DNA of 32,415 nt from Salinivibrio proteolyticus (GTDB lineage Bacteria > Pseudomonadota > Gammaproteobacteria > Enterobacterales > Vibrionaceae), in contig NZ_MUFP01000003.1 in the NCBI RefSeq assembly GCF_001996165.1, forward strand, positions 39,404 through 71,818. Direction: 5' to 3'. Positions 8,257-17,981 of this stretch are shown here, piece after piece. The notes beneath the pieces were generated by a model. That model ran no database searches. It was not told where the DNA came from and worked only from the letters and a program-made list of their open reading frames with translations. Position 1 is the first letter of the stretch. Each line of letters starts with the position of its first letter. Made by a program: the position numbers and the translations under genes.

Positions 8257-9107
8257 GCCCTAAGTTAGTGGCGCTGGCTCAACTAGCCCGCCTTGACCGC
8301 CCGATTGGGACCTTATTATTTTTATGGCCAACCTTGTGGGCCTTATTTTTGGCTGCCGACGGTCTACCGCCCTTCGATGTGTTGGCAGTTTTTGTACTGG
8401 GCGTATACATGATGCGAGCCGCCGGATGCGTGATTAATGACTATGCGGACCGTCATTTTGATGGCCATGTTAAACGCACCAAGGACAGGCCACTGCCGTC
8501 TGGACGTATTAGCGAAAAAGAGGCGCTCGCGCTCTTTTTTGGCTTGGTTCTCGCCTCGTTTGCGCTGGTATTAACGCAAAACCTGTTGACCATTCAACTG
8601 TCCTTTGTCGGCGTCGCCTTGGCGTTTGTCTATCCCTTTATGAAGCGTTATACCCACCTTCCTCAATTGGTATTGGGGCTGGCGTTTAGTTGGGGGATCC
8701 CGATGGGATTTGCCGCCGTACAAGACACCATTCCTCCCGTTGCGTGGCTTTTGTTTATGGCAAATAACTGTTGGATCATTGCCTACGACACCCTTTATGC
8801 CATGGTCGACCGAGATGATGATTTGAAGATCGGGGTGAAATCGACCGCCATTTTATTTGGCCGTTGGGACAAAGCGGCGATTGGTGGTTTGCAATTATCG
8901 ACACTGTTACTGCTGATGTTGGTGGGGAATTGGCTGTCCCTATCGGCAGGTTTTCATTGGAGCTTGCTGGCCGCGTTTGTGTTGTTTGTTTACCAGCAGT
9001 ATTTAGTGCGTGAGCGAGAAAGAATGCCTTGCTTTCAGGCGTTTATGAACAATAACTATGTGGGTTTGGTGATTTTTATGGGCGTCTTAGCCGGCGTATA
9101 CCTCTAG
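8253..9107 (+). CDS. ubiA: 4-hydroxybenzoate octaprenyltransferase UbiA
   Basis: Inner-membrane prenyltransferase that attaches the polyprenyl tail to 4-hydroxybenzoate. At 284 residues with eight or nine hydrophobic helices, it carries both aspartate-rich motifs: [19 protein letters not shown] near 60-80, and YAMVDRDDD near 183-191. It is coupled to ubiC by an ATGA overlap and closed by a bidirectional terminator shared with plsB. Confidence 0.97.
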   Translation: MSPKLVALAQLARLDRPIGTLLFLWPTLWALFLAADGLPPFDVLAVFVLGVYMMRAAGCVINDYADRHFDGHVKRTKDRPLPSGRISEKEALALFFGLVLASFALVLTQNLLTIQLSFVGVALAFVYPFMKRYTHLPQLVLGLAFSWGIPMGFAAVQDTIPPVAWLLFMANNCWIIAYDTLYAMVDRDDDLKIGVKSTAILFGRWDKAAIGGLQLSTLLLLMLVGNWLSLSAGFHWSLLAAFVLFVYQQYLVRERERMPCFQAFMNNNYVGLVIFMGVLAGVYL

Positions 9108-9129
9108 GCAATCACTGACCCTGACACAT

Positions 9130-9156
9130 AAAAAAGGCGCATCATGCGCCTTTTTT
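9130..9156. terminator. Bidirectional terminator between ubiA and plsB
   Basis: A-tract, GGCGC stem (9136-9140), loop ATCAT, GCGCC (9146-9150), T-tract. It is symmetrical, so it can end transcripts from both strands, and lies between two convergent genes. Confidence 0.93.
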
Positions 9157-9175
9157 AGTGCTCAATATCGGGTGC

Positions 9176-11641
9176 TTATTGCCCGCTATCGGACTCGGTG
9201 TTTTCTGCGCGGCCCGTCAGTGGCTGGTTCAGCACGGCCTGAATGGTGAGCTGGACTTCCGGTGAAATCAGCCCACATACCAAATCATTCAGTGCTTGGA
9301 TGCGCTCAGCATTGGCTTTGGCATCATCATCGAGATAGCCTTGCTCACGGAGTGTATCCACAAAGGTACTGAACACGCCTTTATCAAAAAACTCTGGCGC
9401 GTTGATCCCGTGTAGGCGGCTTAAACGCTGTGCCAACATTTGGCTGTGTTTTTCCAGTTCACGCTTTTCAATATGCGGCTGGTGGGTGTACAAGGTCAAC
9501 GTAATTGCATAGCGCTGCAAGGTTTCGACGATGGTACGCCCCAGCAATTGCAACTCACCCAGCTTGGCATTGTTCATGGTCACTTTATCGTCGTTACAAC
9601 AAATCAGCGACTGTGCCTGCATAGCATGCAATAGCGCATCAAAGTAGCTATCTAAGCTGGCTTGGTCAAAACTCATAAACAGCTCGGCTTTGAGCAGCGG
9701 ATAAAGCTGCTGTACGCAGGCGCGTAAGCCACTTTGGCTGATGGTTTTGTGGGTGATCAGGATCTGCGCAATCAATGAAGGCAGCGCCACCAAATGGATC
9801 ACGTTGTTGCGATAATAGGTCATCAAAATCGCTTGCTGACGGTTCAGCGAGATCACATCGCCCATGGTGTCTTTCTCGACCACAAACTTATTCAGTGACA
9901 ACGCATGGTCGACTAAGTCCGCGGGACTGTCTTGCGGCACACTGCAACAGGCCGAATACGGCGCTTGTGTAAGCAGCTGTTGATACACCGCCAGTTGGGT
10001 CTCCAATGCCTCACGGCTTAAGGCGCGCTGGCGCGAGGCCAGCAGCGCGGTGGCACAAAGGGTCAGGGCATTAGTGGCGGCCGCATCGTTAATCCGAGTC
10101 ATCACTTTTTCAGCCAAGTCATTGACCACTGGGTTCATCCAAGCGGGTTTCTGCGGCTCGATCGGATTGATGTAATCATGCCAGTCCGGCACCTTGTCGT
10201 TTAGGTGTTGGTTCAGTGGAATAGGCTCGCCAAAGTTGACGTACCCCAGTCCGTAGTCACGCAGCTTGCGCACAATGCCTACCACTTGACCAAAGCTTTC
10301 TTTCTCTTTGCGTTGGCCTTGCAGCTCTTTGGCGTAGGTGCTGACCTCCATCACGTGTTCGTAGCCAATATAGACGGGCACCAAGGTGATTGGGCGTTGT
10401 TGACCGCGAAGCATGGCTTGCAAGGTCATGGCAAGCATCCCCGTTTTCGCCGGTAGCAAGCGGCCTGTGCGTGAGCGGCCGCCCTCGGAGAAGTACTCGA
10501 CCGAATAGCCGCGGGCAAATAACTCTGCCAGGTATTCACGGAAAACGGTGGAATACAGGCGGTTGCCTTTAAAGCTGCGACGAATAAAGAAGGCGCCACC
10601 ACGGCGGAATAAGGGCCCAGCCGGGAAGAAGTTAAGGTTTACGCCGGCGGCAATATGCGGCGGTACCAGCCCTTCTTTATACAGCACATACGACAGCAAT
10701 AAGTAGTCCATGTGTGAGCGGTGGCAGGGCACATAGACAATTTCATGGCCGTCTTGCGCCAACTGACGCACGCGCTCGGCGTTATTGACATTGATGCCTT
10801 GGTATAGCTTGTTCCACAACCAAGTCAGCAGGCGATCACTATAGCGAATCAAGCGATAGGAGAAGTTGGCGGCGATCTCTTCCATCATATCGACCGCTTC
10901 TTTGCGCACTTTCTCAACCGAAACATTGCGGCTTTGCGCTTCATCATGAACCACTTTGTCGATCGCTTTCGACGCCAGCAGACGCTTAAAGAGTAAGGCG
11001 CGATTCGGGAGGCGAGGTCCCGAGGCAGCGAGTTTTTGACGCGAGAAGTGGATCATCGCCACCCGCGCGAGTTTATGCGCGATCGCTTGGTCGGTGCCGT
11101 GCTTGTCGGCCATATAGCGTAGCGATACCGCTTGGCTGATACGCACCATGCCATCACGGCCACGGGTCAGAATGGTCCACAGTTTCTCAGGGCCATTCAT
11201 GGCGCGCAAAATCGCTTGATCACGCTGCGTTTCGTTGCCCGGGTCCCGTTGCCACAGCACCGAGGCGGGGACGAGCTGAATATCTAGCTCACTATCTTGA
11301 CGATGAAGATTGAGTAAATCTTTAAAATGCGCCAATGAACGGGCAGGTAAATCTTGCTGACCACTAAATACCTTACGGCCGTGGCTAATAAACACGTAGC
11401 GCGGCAAGGTAGTATCCCCAATGGTAAGGGGCTTTAACGGATCAGGTAGCCCTTGACGCAAACAGGTGCGCCTGAGGGTCAGCAAATCCGTGTGGGAGTG
11501 AAACGGCAGCACATAGACGATGGGCCGTGTTAACGATAGATTGAGCTGCTCAATTGGTTCGGATGGAATACAGTGGGTTTTTACCCATGCAGAGAGCGGC
11601 AAATTCAATAGCTTATAATAGAGTTTTTGCCAGAGAGCCAT
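9176..11641 (-). CDS. plsB: Glycerol-3-phosphate O-acyltransferase PlsB
   Basis: Inner-membrane enzyme that acylates the sn-1 position of glycerol 3-phosphate, the first step of phospholipid synthesis. It is 821 residues from ATG at 11641 ([17 protein letters not shown]), matching the E. coli N-terminus; the frame is open 34 codons further but without support. The acyltransferase core carries the H-x4-D motif in [11 protein letters not shown], the [12 protein letters not shown] block, and [13 protein letters not shown]. The conserved C-terminal half, including [14 protein letters not shown] and [12 protein letters not shown], is intact. A GAGGCG ribosome-binding sequence precedes the start. 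It diverges from lexA across about 200 bp. Confidence 0.97.
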   Translation of the reverse strand: MALWQKLYYKLLNLPLSAWVKTHCIPSEPIEQLNLSLTRPIVYVLPFHSHTDLLTLRRTCLRQGLPDPLKPLTIGDTTLPRYVFISHGRKVFSGQQDLPARSLAHFKDLLNLHRQDSELDIQLVPASVLWQRDPGNETQRDQAILRAMNGPEKLWTILTRGRDGMVRISQAVSLRYMADKHGTDQAIAHKLARVAMIHFSRQKLAASGPRLPNRALLFKRLLASKAIDKVVHDEAQSRNVSVEKVRKEAVDMMEEIAANFSYRLIRYSDRLLTWLWNKLYQGINVNNAERVRQLAQDGHEIVYVPCHRSHMDYLLLSYVLYKEGLVPPHIAAGVNLNFFPAGPLFRRGGAFFIRRSFKGNRLYSTVFREYLAELFARGYSVEYFSEGGRSRTGRLLPAKTGMLAMTLQAMLRGQQRPITLVPVYIGYEHVMEVSTYAKELQGQRKEKESFGQVVGIVRKLRDYGLGYVNFGEPIPLNQHLNDKVPDWHDYINPIEPQKPAWMNPVVNDLAEKVMTRINDAAATNALTLCATALLASRQRALSREALETQLAVYQQLLTQAPYSACCSVPQDSPADLVDHALSLNKFVVEKDTMGDVISLNRQQAILMTYYRNNVIHLVALPSLIAQILITHKTISQSGLRACVQQLYPLLKAELFMSFDQASLDSYFDALLHAMQAQSLICCNDDKVTMNNAKLGELQLLGRTIVETLQRYAITLTLYTHQPHIEKRELEKHSQMLAQRLSRLHGINAPEFFDKGVFSTFVDTLREQGYLDDDAKANAERIQALNDLVCGLISPEVQLTIQAVLNQPLTGRAENTESDSGQ

Positions 11642-11800
11642 AACGGTTAGCGCCTCAAAATCAAAATGCGCGCCAAGGATAGCAGAAAAGTACGGCGAAC
11701 TCGCAACGAAAGGTCGGGAAATTACGCTAACCCGCCGTTTCAAGCCACAATGAGATCCGCTTCTCGCTGCGCGAATTAGGCCTTTTCAAGCATTTAATTA

Positions 11801-11836
11801 CTGGATATACTCACAGTTAACTGTATAAAAAGACAG
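11801..11836 (+). promoter_or_regulatory. Two tandem LexA (SOS) boxes in the lexA promoter
   Basis: CTG-N10-CAG at 11801-11816 (CTGGATATACTCACAG) and at 11821-11836 (CTGTATAAAAAGACAG), spaced 20 bp start to start as in E. coli lexA. Box 1 contains a TATACT hexamer that may be the -10 element. Box 2 ends 8 bases before the ATG and its CAGG tail forms the AGG of the ribosome-binding site. Confidence 0.88.
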
Positions 11837-11844
11837 GTAAGAGC

Positions 11845-12471
11845 ATGAAGCCGTTAACCGCGAGACAACAGCAGGTTTTTGATTTAATCAAAGCCCATAT
11901 CGAAGAGACAGGGATGCCGCCGACCCGTGCCGAGATTGCTCGTCAGTTGGGTTTTCGTTCCGCGAACGCGGCGGAAGAGCATCTAAAAGCCTTAGCCCGT
12001 AAAGGGGTGCTGGAGATTATTCCCGGCGCGTCACGAGGCATTCGTTTGATTTGCGAAGAAGAAGTGGTCGCCCCAGAAGATCAAGGTTTGCCGCTGATTG
12101 GTCGCGTGGCGGCTGGTGAGCCGATATTGGCGCAAGAGCATGTCGAAAGTCATTACCAAGTTGACCCTGCCTTGTTCAAACCGCGCGCTGACTTTTTATT
12201 ACGCGTCAATGGCATGAGCATGAAAGACATCGGCATCCTAGATGGCGATTTACTGGCGGTGCACAAGACCCAAGATGTGCACAATGGCCAAGTCGTTGTT
12301 GCTCGCGTTGATGACGATGTGACCGTGAAGCGTCTTGAGAAAAAAGGCGCGCAAGTGGTATTGCACGCTGAAAATGATGAATTTATGCCGATCTCGGTGG
12401 ATTTAACCGCACAATCACTGACCATTGAAGGCGTGGCTGTGGGTGTGATCCGTAACGCCGATTGGATGTAA
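11845..12471 (+). CDS. lexA: SOS repressor LexA
   Basis: Repressor of the DNA-damage response that self-cleaves when RecA is activated. At 208 residues it has an N-terminal winged helix (about 1-70, with [23 protein letters not shown]) and a C-terminal S24 peptidase fold. The scissile Ala90-Gly91 bond lies in GRVAAGEP. The catalytic serine is S125 (NGMSM) and the lysine is K162 (VTVKRLEK). It autoregulates through the two SOS boxes just upstream. In E. coli dinF follows directly; here the next genes are a methyltransferase and the oxidase cluster, and dinF is 9 kb away. Confidence 0.98.
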   Translation: MKPLTARQQQVFDLIKAHIEETGMPPTRAEIARQLGFRSANAAEEHLKALARKGVLEIIPGASRGIRLICEEEVVAPEDQGLPLIGRVAAGEPILAQEHVESHYQVDPALFKPRADFLLRVNGMSMKDIGILDGDLLAVHKTQDVHNGQVVVARVDDDVTVKRLEKKGAQVVLHAENDEFMPISVDLTAQSLTIEGVAVGVIRNADWM

Positions 12472-12549
12472 TAGGTTTCTGGCACGGTCGCCGCTCGCCC
12501 GTGATTTGACCGCGGTTAAAAAAACACCTTTGCATTATTGCTCAAGCAA

Positions 12550-12579
12550 ACGATAATTATTATCATCTATAATTATCGT
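12550..12579 (+). promoter_or_regulatory. Fur-box-like inverted repeat over the methyltransferase promoter
   Basis: Perfect 11-bp arms ACGATAATTAT (12550-12560) and ATAATTATCGT (12569-12579) around TATCATCT. The segment 12552-12570 matches the 19-bp Fur box at 13 positions and contains the GATAAT hexamer. Possible promoters, TTGCTC (12538-12543) -N17- TATCAT (12561-12566) or TTGCAT (12530-12535) -N16- GATAAT (12552-12557), are both covered by it. The repeat ends 14 bp before the start codon. Zur or another metalloregulator remains possible. Confidence 0.6.
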
Positions 12580-12593
12580 ATGTGGAGGTGTCC

Positions 12594-13388
12594 GTGCGTA
12601 CTCAACAGCATTCTGTTCCTAGCAAGCTATTTAAGCCGATGTGGCTGCGCAGCCGTGAGAGCCTTACCGATGATGGGGTGATTTACGATCCGGTGGCGGC
12701 TGCAGCCTGTCAGGGATGTGTTCTCCAGCCTGAATGTGATTGGCACAACTTGGATCAAACCCAGTTGCTTTATGCCACGCTTACCAGTCAATGTGATGCG
12801 ATTGTAAAACAATTCTTAGCCCAGCATCCCACCGCGTGGATTATCAACGTGGGAGGCGGACTCGATACCCGTTTTTACCGTCTCGACAATGGCCGTTGCC
12901 GTTGGCTAGAAGTAGATGTCGACGAAACCTTACTCTGGCGTGAGCGACTCTTTCATACCAGTGAACGGTTTCGGATGGTGCAGGGCTCGGTCAGGCAGCT
13001 TGATTGGCTGGATCAGTTAGCGGTACCTGCCGGTCACCCCACCATGCTAATTTGTGACCAAGCCTTACTGGAGTGCAGTAACCGCGAAATTTCAGCCTTT
13101 TGCCATCATATCAGCCGCCACTTTCCGCAAATGGAAGCATGTTTAGTGCTGGCGGGGGACAAATGTCATACTCGCATGGGACAAAAGCTGGGCTGCGAAC
13201 AGTACCAACATGGTTTTGCCGACCCGAGAATGGCGATCGTGAACGCATTGCCGTGGGCGTGCCGTGTAGAAGAAAAATCACCGCTCGATAAACCCTGTCC
13301 CCGTTGGCGGTTGTGGCAACGTGCATTAGCGGCCATGCCACGCTATCGTCTCCGTTTCACGCCTGTTGTCCTTCATATCGAGTTATAG
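12594..13388 (+). CDS. Cysteine-rich class I SAM methyltransferase, leucine carboxyl methyltransferase-like
   Basis: 264 residues. The segment VGGGLDTRFYRL (86-97) followed by WLEVDVDE (104-111) is the SAM-binding signature of the LCMT/PPM-type O-methyltransferase family, and DQALLE (155-160) fits motif IV. The start is GTG 12594, chosen because GGAGG (12584-12588) lies five bases upstream; an in-frame GTG at 12582 would overlap that site. Thirteen cysteines occur, about 5% of residues, including a CQGC-x5-C cluster at 39-48 that could bind metal. It is preceded by a Fur-like operator, suggesting expression under iron or metal limitation. The substrate is unknown. The neighbours are lexA and the oxidase operon, which give no clue. 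Confidence 0.8.
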   Translation: MRTQQHSVPSKLFKPMWLRSRESLTDDGVIYDPVAAAACQGCVLQPECDWHNLDQTQLLYATLTSQCDAIVKQFLAQHPTAWIINVGGGLDTRFYRLDNGRCRWLEVDVDETLLWRERLFHTSERFRMVQGSVRQLDWLDQLAVPAGHPTMLICDQALLECSNREISAFCHHISRHFPQMEACLVLAGDKCHTRMGQKLGCEQYQHGFADPRMAIVNALPWACRVEEKSPLDKPCPRWRLWQRALAAMPRYRLRFTPVVLHIEL

Positions 13389-13589
13389 CTTTTCGCACTA
13401 TCGTTTTTCTGCCGTCGTGCTCACACTAGGTGGGCACGTGTCTGGCTTTATGATCTTTTTCGCCGCGATTCTTTGTCCTTTTCGCCATCCTTGCCTAACT
13501 TAATTGTAAATAAAACGTTAACTATCGTTAGTGATTGTATCTGTGCGTATTCTCGCCAGCGTCAGTCATGAGTGAGGCAGGAGGAAGCC

Positions 13590-14741
13590 GTGTTGAGGCG
13601 CCGATTACTACTTTTGATAGGGACAATGCTCCTTCCTGCAGTGGGTGTGCATGCTGCAGAACGAGAAGGTTGGAACCTCACCCAAGGGGTCACGGCCATC
13701 AGTCAGCAGGTGTATGACCTGCACATGACCATCTTTTATATCTGCGTTGCGATTGGTGTGCTGGTGTTCGGGGTGATGTTTTGGGCCATTATCCGCCATC
13801 GTAAATCCAAAGGCGCTAAACCTGCCTCATTCCATGAAAGCACTAAGGTAGAAATTGCGTGGACGCTCGTGCCGTTTTTGATTTTGGTGGGTATGGCAAT
13901 TCCGGCCACCCGAGTGTTACTCGATATGGAAGACACCACCGAGCCGGACCTGACGGTGCAGGTCACGGGCTCACAATGGAAATGGCATTACCGCTATTTT
14001 GACCATGACGTTGCCTTTTTTTCTCTGCTTGCCTCCAGCCCCGAACAAATCCGCAATGAAAGACAAAAGCGTGACACCTATTTACTCGAGGTCGATCAGC
14101 CTCTGGTGTTGCCAGTCGGGCGCAAGGTGCGCTTTTTAATCACCTCACAAGATGTGATTCATTCGTGGTGGGTGCCCGCCTTTGCGGTGAAGAAAGACGC
14201 TAACCCCGGTTTTATTAATGAGGCATGGACCAAAATTGATAAGCCCGGCATTTATCGCGGCCAATGTGCAGAGCTGTGCGGTAAAGACCACGGCTTTATG
14301 CCGATTGTGGTGATCGCCAAGCCGCAAGAGGAATTTGATGCTTGGGTGCAAAAAACGGCGCTAGCACAGCAAAAAGCGCGCGAAGAGGAGCAACGTTTGC
14401 TGGACATGGAAATGCCGATGGATGAGCTGATGGCACTTGGCAAAGAGGTGTATGACAGCCGCTGTGGCATGTGTCACCAAAGCGAAGGACAAGGGATGCC
14501 GGGCGTGTTCCCCGCGTTGGCCGGCGCTGAGATTGCCATTCAACCGGATAGGTTGGTCGATCATATTGATATTGTCGTCAACGGCAAAGCAGGCACCGCC
14601 ATGCAAGCGTTTGGTCCGCAATTGTCGCTCAAAGAATTGGCGGCGGTGGTGACCTATGAGCGCAATGCGTGGGGCAATGACACCGGTGATACCGTACAAG
14701 CTGCGCAAATCAACGCGGTGAAGTCAGGTGAAGATCTTTAG
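13590..14741 (+). CDS. coxB: Cytochrome c oxidase subunit II with fused cytochrome c (caa3 type)
   Basis: 383 residues from GTG 13590, which has GGAGG five bases upstream (13580-13584) and gives a clean signal peptide (MLRRRLLLLIGTMLLP...VHA). Two membrane helices (about 46-70 and 90-112) anchor a periplasmic cupredoxin domain. CuA ligands are H191 (IHSWW), C226, C230, H234 and M237 in CAELCGKDHGFM, and the electron-entry segment is WKWHYRY. A C-terminal cytochrome c domain carries CGMCH at 292-296, with M338 a candidate axial ligand. The fusion marks a caa3-type enzyme receiving electrons from cytochrome c. It is the first gene of the oxidase operon and lies 9 bp before coxA. Confidence 0.96.
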   Translation: MLRRRLLLLIGTMLLPAVGVHAAEREGWNLTQGVTAISQQVYDLHMTIFYICVAIGVLVFGVMFWAIIRHRKSKGAKPASFHESTKVEIAWTLVPFLILVGMAIPATRVLLDMEDTTEPDLTVQVTGSQWKWHYRYFDHDVAFFSLLASSPEQIRNERQKRDTYLLEVDQPLVLPVGRKVRFLITSQDVIHSWWVPAFAVKKDANPGFINEAWTKIDKPGIYRGQCAELCGKDHGFMPIVVIAKPQEEFDAWVQKTALAQQKAREEEQRLLDMEMPMDELMALGKEVYDSRCGMCHQSEGQGMPGVFPALAGAEIAIQPDRLVDHIDIVVNGKAGTAMQAFGPQLSLKELAAVVTYERNAWGNDTGDTVQAAQINAVKSGEDL

Positions 14742-14750
14742 GAGCGCGTG

Positions 14751-16352
14751 ATGACAGATACTACCCCAGATACCTTGCATGACGATCATCACCACAAACC
14801 GCGTGGGATCATGCGTTGGGTGTTGACCACCAACCACAAAGATATTGGCTCCATGTATCTGATTTTTAGCTTCACCATGTTTTTACTGGGTGGGGCGATG
14901 GCGATGGTTATTCGTGCTGAGCTTTTCCAGCCCGGCCTGCAACTGGTTGAGCCTAACTTTTTCAACCAAATGACTACAGTACACGGCCTGATCATGGTGT
15001 TTGGCGCGGTGATGCCCGCGTTTACCGGTTTGGCTAACTGGATGGTGCCGATGATGATAGGGGCGCCGGACATGGCGCTGCCGCGGATGAATAACTGGAG
15101 CTTTTGGATCCTGCCGTTCGCGTTTTTACTGCTTATTGGTTCCTTGTTTATGGAAGGCGGCGGCCCTAACTTTGGCTGGACGTTTTACGCGCCGCTGTCG
15201 ACCACTTATAGCCCAGACAGTACTGGCCTGTTTGTCTTCGCCCTGCATATTATGGGGATAAGCTCGATCATGGGGGCCATCAATGTGATTGTCACCATCA
15301 CCAATATGCGTGCGCCGGGCATGACCTACATGAAAATGCCGCTGTTTGTTTGGACGTGGCTGATCACCGCCTTTTTGCTCATTGCAGTGATGCCCGTATT
15401 GGCGGGCGCAGCCACCATGGTGCTTACCGATAAATACTTTGGGACCAGCTTTTTCGATGCCGCGGGGGGCGGCGATCCAGTTTTGTTTCAGCATATTTTC
15501 TGGTTCTTTGGTCACCCCGAGGTCTACATCATGATTTTGCCAAGCTTTGGCATTATCTCGGCCATTGTCCCTGCGTTTTCACGGAAGCGCCTGTTCGGCT
15601 ATAGCTCGATGGTGTATGCCACCGCCTCGATTGCGGGGTTAAGCTTTTTGGTGTGGGCGCACCATATGTTCACCACCGGGATGCCTGTGTTTGCCGAATT
15701 GTTTTTCATGTTCTGCACCATGCTGATCTCGGTGCCGACTGGGGTGAAAGTCTTTAACTGGGTCGCCACCATGTGGCGGGGATCCTTGACCTTTGAAGTA
15801 CCCATGTTGTTTGCAATTGCCTTTATTGTGCTGTTCACCATCGGCGGGTTTTCGGGCTTGATGCTGGCAATCACGCCGGTCGATTTTCAGTATCACGATA
15901 CTTATTTTGTGGTCGCGCATTTCCACTATGTGCTGGTTTCGGGGGCGGTGTTCTCGATTATGGCTGCGGCTTACTACTGGCTCCCCAAGTGGACCGGCCA
16001 TATGTTTAATGAAACCTTGGCCAAGTGGCACTTTTGGTGCTCGGTGATTTCGGTCAATGTGCTTTTCTTCCCCATGCACTTTCTGGGACTGGCGGGGATG
16101 CCACGCCGGATCCCCGATTATGCCCTGCAGTTTGCCGATGTGAACGCCATTGTCAGCATCGGTGGCTTTGCCTTTGGTTTATCGCAACTTATTTTCCTCG
16201 TGGTGGTGATCAAATGCGCGCGCGGCGGTGAACCTGCTGCGGCGAAGCCGTGGGAGGGTGCCGAAGGGCTGGAGTGGACCGTGCCTTCACCCGCACCGTA
16301 TCACACCTTTGAGACACCACCGGATCTAGAGGAGACGCGCCATGGCCACTGA
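14751..16352 (+). CDS. coxA: Cytochrome c oxidase subunit I
   Basis: Catalytic heme-copper subunit reducing oxygen to water and pumping protons. 533 residues and twelve helices. Low-spin heme a ligands are H78 (TVHGLI) and H392; H390 binds heme a3 in VVAHFHYVLVSG. CuB ligands are H255 with the cross-linked Y259 (GHPEVY), H304 and H305 (WAHHMFTTG). E257 of GHPEV, the D-channel residues in GAPDMALPRMNN, and K333 in the PTGVKVFNW segment define an A1-type oxidase. ATG 14751 has AGGAG at 14740-14744; the preceding GTG at 14748 is too close. It overlaps ctaG by 11 bp. Confidence 0.98.
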   Translation: MTDTTPDTLHDDHHHKPRGIMRWVLTTNHKDIGSMYLIFSFTMFLLGGAMAMVIRAELFQPGLQLVEPNFFNQMTTVHGLIMVFGAVMPAFTGLANWMVPMMIGAPDMALPRMNNWSFWILPFAFLLLIGSLFMEGGGPNFGWTFYAPLSTTYSPDSTGLFVFALHIMGISSIMGAINVIVTITNMRAPGMTYMKMPLFVWTWLITAFLLIAVMPVLAGAATMVLTDKYFGTSFFDAAGGGDPVLFQHIFWFFGHPEVYIMILPSFGIISAIVPAFSRKRLFGYSSMVYATASIAGLSFLVWAHHMFTTGMPVFAELFFMFCTMLISVPTGVKVFNWVATMWRGSLTFEVPMLFAIAFIVLFTIGGFSGLMLAITPVDFQYHDTYFVVAHFHYVLVSGAVFSIMAAAYYWLPKWTGHMFNETLAKWHFWCSVISVNVLFFPMHFLGLAGMPRRIPDYALQFADVNAIVSIGGFAFGLSQLIFLVVVIKCARGGEPAAAKPWEGAEGLEWTVPSPAPYHTFETPPDLEETRHGH

Positions 16353-16869
16353 GTCTGCGCGCTCCGTGCGCCGCTTACTGCTGCTCGCCGTGGCGATGTT
16401 TGGCTTTGCCTTTGCCTTGGTGCCTTTGTATGACGTGTTCTGTGAAGTCACTGGGATCAACGGTAAAACCGACAATGAGGCCGCCGCATCCAGTGCGGGT
16501 ATTGACCAAGATCGCTTGGTGACCATTGAATTTATTGCCTACATCAACCCGGGAATGCGCTGGACGTTCGAGCCCCAAGTTAAACGTATGCAGGTACACC
16601 CCGGTGAAACCCATACCATCAACTACCTAGCCACCAACAATGCGCGCTATGACACCATTGGCCAAGCGGTGCCTTCGGTCTCACCCGGGATAGCCGCGCA
16701 ATACTTGAACAAAATTGAATGCTTTTGTTTTAACCGTCAGCCTTTACCGCGTGGCGAGGATGCGGCTTTGCCCCTCGTGTTTTACGTGGATCCTGAGCTG
16801 CCGGATGACATTAACCACTTAACGCTGGCCTACACCTTGTTTGATGTGACCGCCAGCGCCAAGGAATAA
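16342..16869 (+). CDS. ctaG: Cytochrome c oxidase assembly protein CtaG/Cox11
   Basis: Membrane-anchored copper chaperone that delivers copper to the CuB site of subunit I. 175 residues: one N-terminal membrane helix (about 10-29), then a periplasmic immunoglobulin-like domain. The copper-binding pair C127/C129 lies in IECFCFNRQPL, the family hallmark, with a further conserved cysteine at 34 (YDVFCEVTGING). It starts inside the end of coxA, so translation is coupled. Confidence 0.96.
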   Translation: MATESARSVRRLLLLAVAMFGFAFALVPLYDVFCEVTGINGKTDNEAAASSAGIDQDRLVTIEFIAYINPGMRWTFEPQVKRMQVHPGETHTINYLATNNARYDTIGQAVPSVSPGIAAQYLNKIECFCFNRQPLPRGEDAALPLVFYVDPELPDDINHLTLAYTLFDVTASAKE

Positions 16870-16879
16870 GGAGGCGCTC

Positions 16880-17746
16880 ATGGCGACGCCTGAACGTTAT
16901 TATGTCCCTGCGGCGAGTATTTGGCCGATTGTTGGTGCGGTGGCGCTGTTCTTGATTGCCGCTGGCGCAGGTGCCACGGTGGGCGGTTTATTTGGTGGCA
17001 ATGGCCCTTGGCTGTTGCTGGCCGGCACCGTACTTATTTTGGTTATGCTCACCGGTTGGTTTCGCGACGTGATCCGCGAATCCATGCAAGGGCTGTACTC
17101 GGCCCAAATGGACCGCTCTTTTCGCCAAGGAATGAGTTGGTTTATTTTCTCTGAAGTGATGTTTTTTGGCGCCTTTATTGGTGCGCTCTTTTATGCCCGC
17201 TTTATCGCCGTTCCGTGGCTGGGGGGCGCGAGTAACAATGCGATGACGGCCGCGGTATTGTGGCCAGATTTCGTCGCTCAGTGGCCACTCACGTTGACCC
17301 CGGGCGGGATTGAAACCACTGCGATGCCTGCGATGGGGTTACCGCTGTTAAACACCTTTATCCTCCTGACCTCTTCTGTGACGCTCCAGATTGCCCATAC
17401 CGCGATGGAGAAAAATCAACGGGGGCGAATTAAAAGCTTCCTATTGGCCACGGTGTTATTAGGCGCATTGTTTATGTTTTTTCAGGGTGAAGAATATATC
17501 CATGCTTACCAAGAAATGGATCTACGTCTCGACTCTGGGGTCTATGGCAACACCTTTTATTTATTAACTGGGTTTCATGGCCTACACGTTACATTAGGCA
17601 CCATCATGTTGTTTGTGATTTGGTTACGTGTATTACGCGGCCACTTCACGCCGACACAACACTTTGGTTTTCAAGCCAGTGCTTGGTATTGGCACTTTGT
17701 TGATGTGGTGTGGTTATGCTTGTTCGTTTTTGTATACATCTTATAG
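16880..17746 (+). CDS. coxC: Cytochrome c oxidase subunit III
   Basis: Non-catalytic core subunit that supports proton uptake and stabilises the enzyme. 288 residues with seven hydrophobic helices. Typical segments are YYVPAASIWPIVG at the N-terminus, SEVMFFGAFIGALFYAR carrying the conserved glutamate, QGEEYIHAY, GFHGLHVTLGT and WYWHFVDVVWL at the C-terminus. A GGAGG site precedes ATG 16880 by five bases. It ends one base before the convergent DUF2909 gene. Confidence 0.97.
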   Translation: MATPERYYVPAASIWPIVGAVALFLIAAGAGATVGGLFGGNGPWLLLAGTVLILVMLTGWFRDVIRESMQGLYSAQMDRSFRQGMSWFIFSEVMFFGAFIGALFYARFIAVPWLGGASNNAMTAAVLWPDFVAQWPLTLTPGGIETTAMPAMGLPLLNTFILLTSSVTLQIAHTAMEKNQRGRIKSFLLATVLLGALFMFFQGEEYIHAYQEMDLRLDSGVYGNTFYLLTGFHGLHVTLGTIMLFVIWLRVLRGHFTPTQHFGFQASAWYWHFVDVVWLCLFVFVYIL

Positions 17747-17747
17747 C

Positions 17748-17954
17748 TCAATAGGGGCGTGGGTTGGGGGTAATCCAGCCCATTGAGAGCGCCAATAAAA
17801 GCAGTAAGAAGATACAGACGGAAAATAAAACGCGACGGCCCAAAAAGCGAGATAAAGGCACGGAGCGATCGCCATTGAGCAAGACAGGAATGGCACGAAA
17901 TAAGTTAAACAAAATAAAGATCAGCAAACAAATCAGAATAGCTTTGACCAGCAT
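17748..17954 (-). CDS. Small twin-transmembrane protein, DUF2909 family
   Basis: 68 residues: two hydrophobic helices (about 3-25 and 42-62) joined by a basic loop (NGDRSVPLSRFLGRR). The pattern and the location between coxC and surf1 fit the DUF2909 family found in oxidase clusters. It is on the opposite strand to its neighbours, yet has its own strong ribosome-binding site (AAGGAGCG reading from the surf1 side) and a conserved sequence, so it is a real gene and not a shadow. Function unknown; a small oxidase-associated or assembly protein is plausible. Confidence 0.82.
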   Translation of the reverse strand: MLVKAILICLLIFILFNLFRAIPVLLNGDRSVPLSRFLGRRVLFSVCIFLLLLLALSMGWITPNPRPY

Positions 17955-17981
17955 AAGCGCTCCTTAGCGCAATAGGTAATC

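Noticed and set aside
11642-11743. 34-residue N-terminal extension of PlsB
   Set aside because: The start at 11641 matches the family's known N-terminus and the extension has no ribosome-binding site.
15126-16079. Long minus-strand frames opposite coxA (129 and 146 codons)
   Set aside because: Shadows of the GC-skewed codon pattern of a membrane protein; histidine- and glycine-rich nonsense with no start signals.
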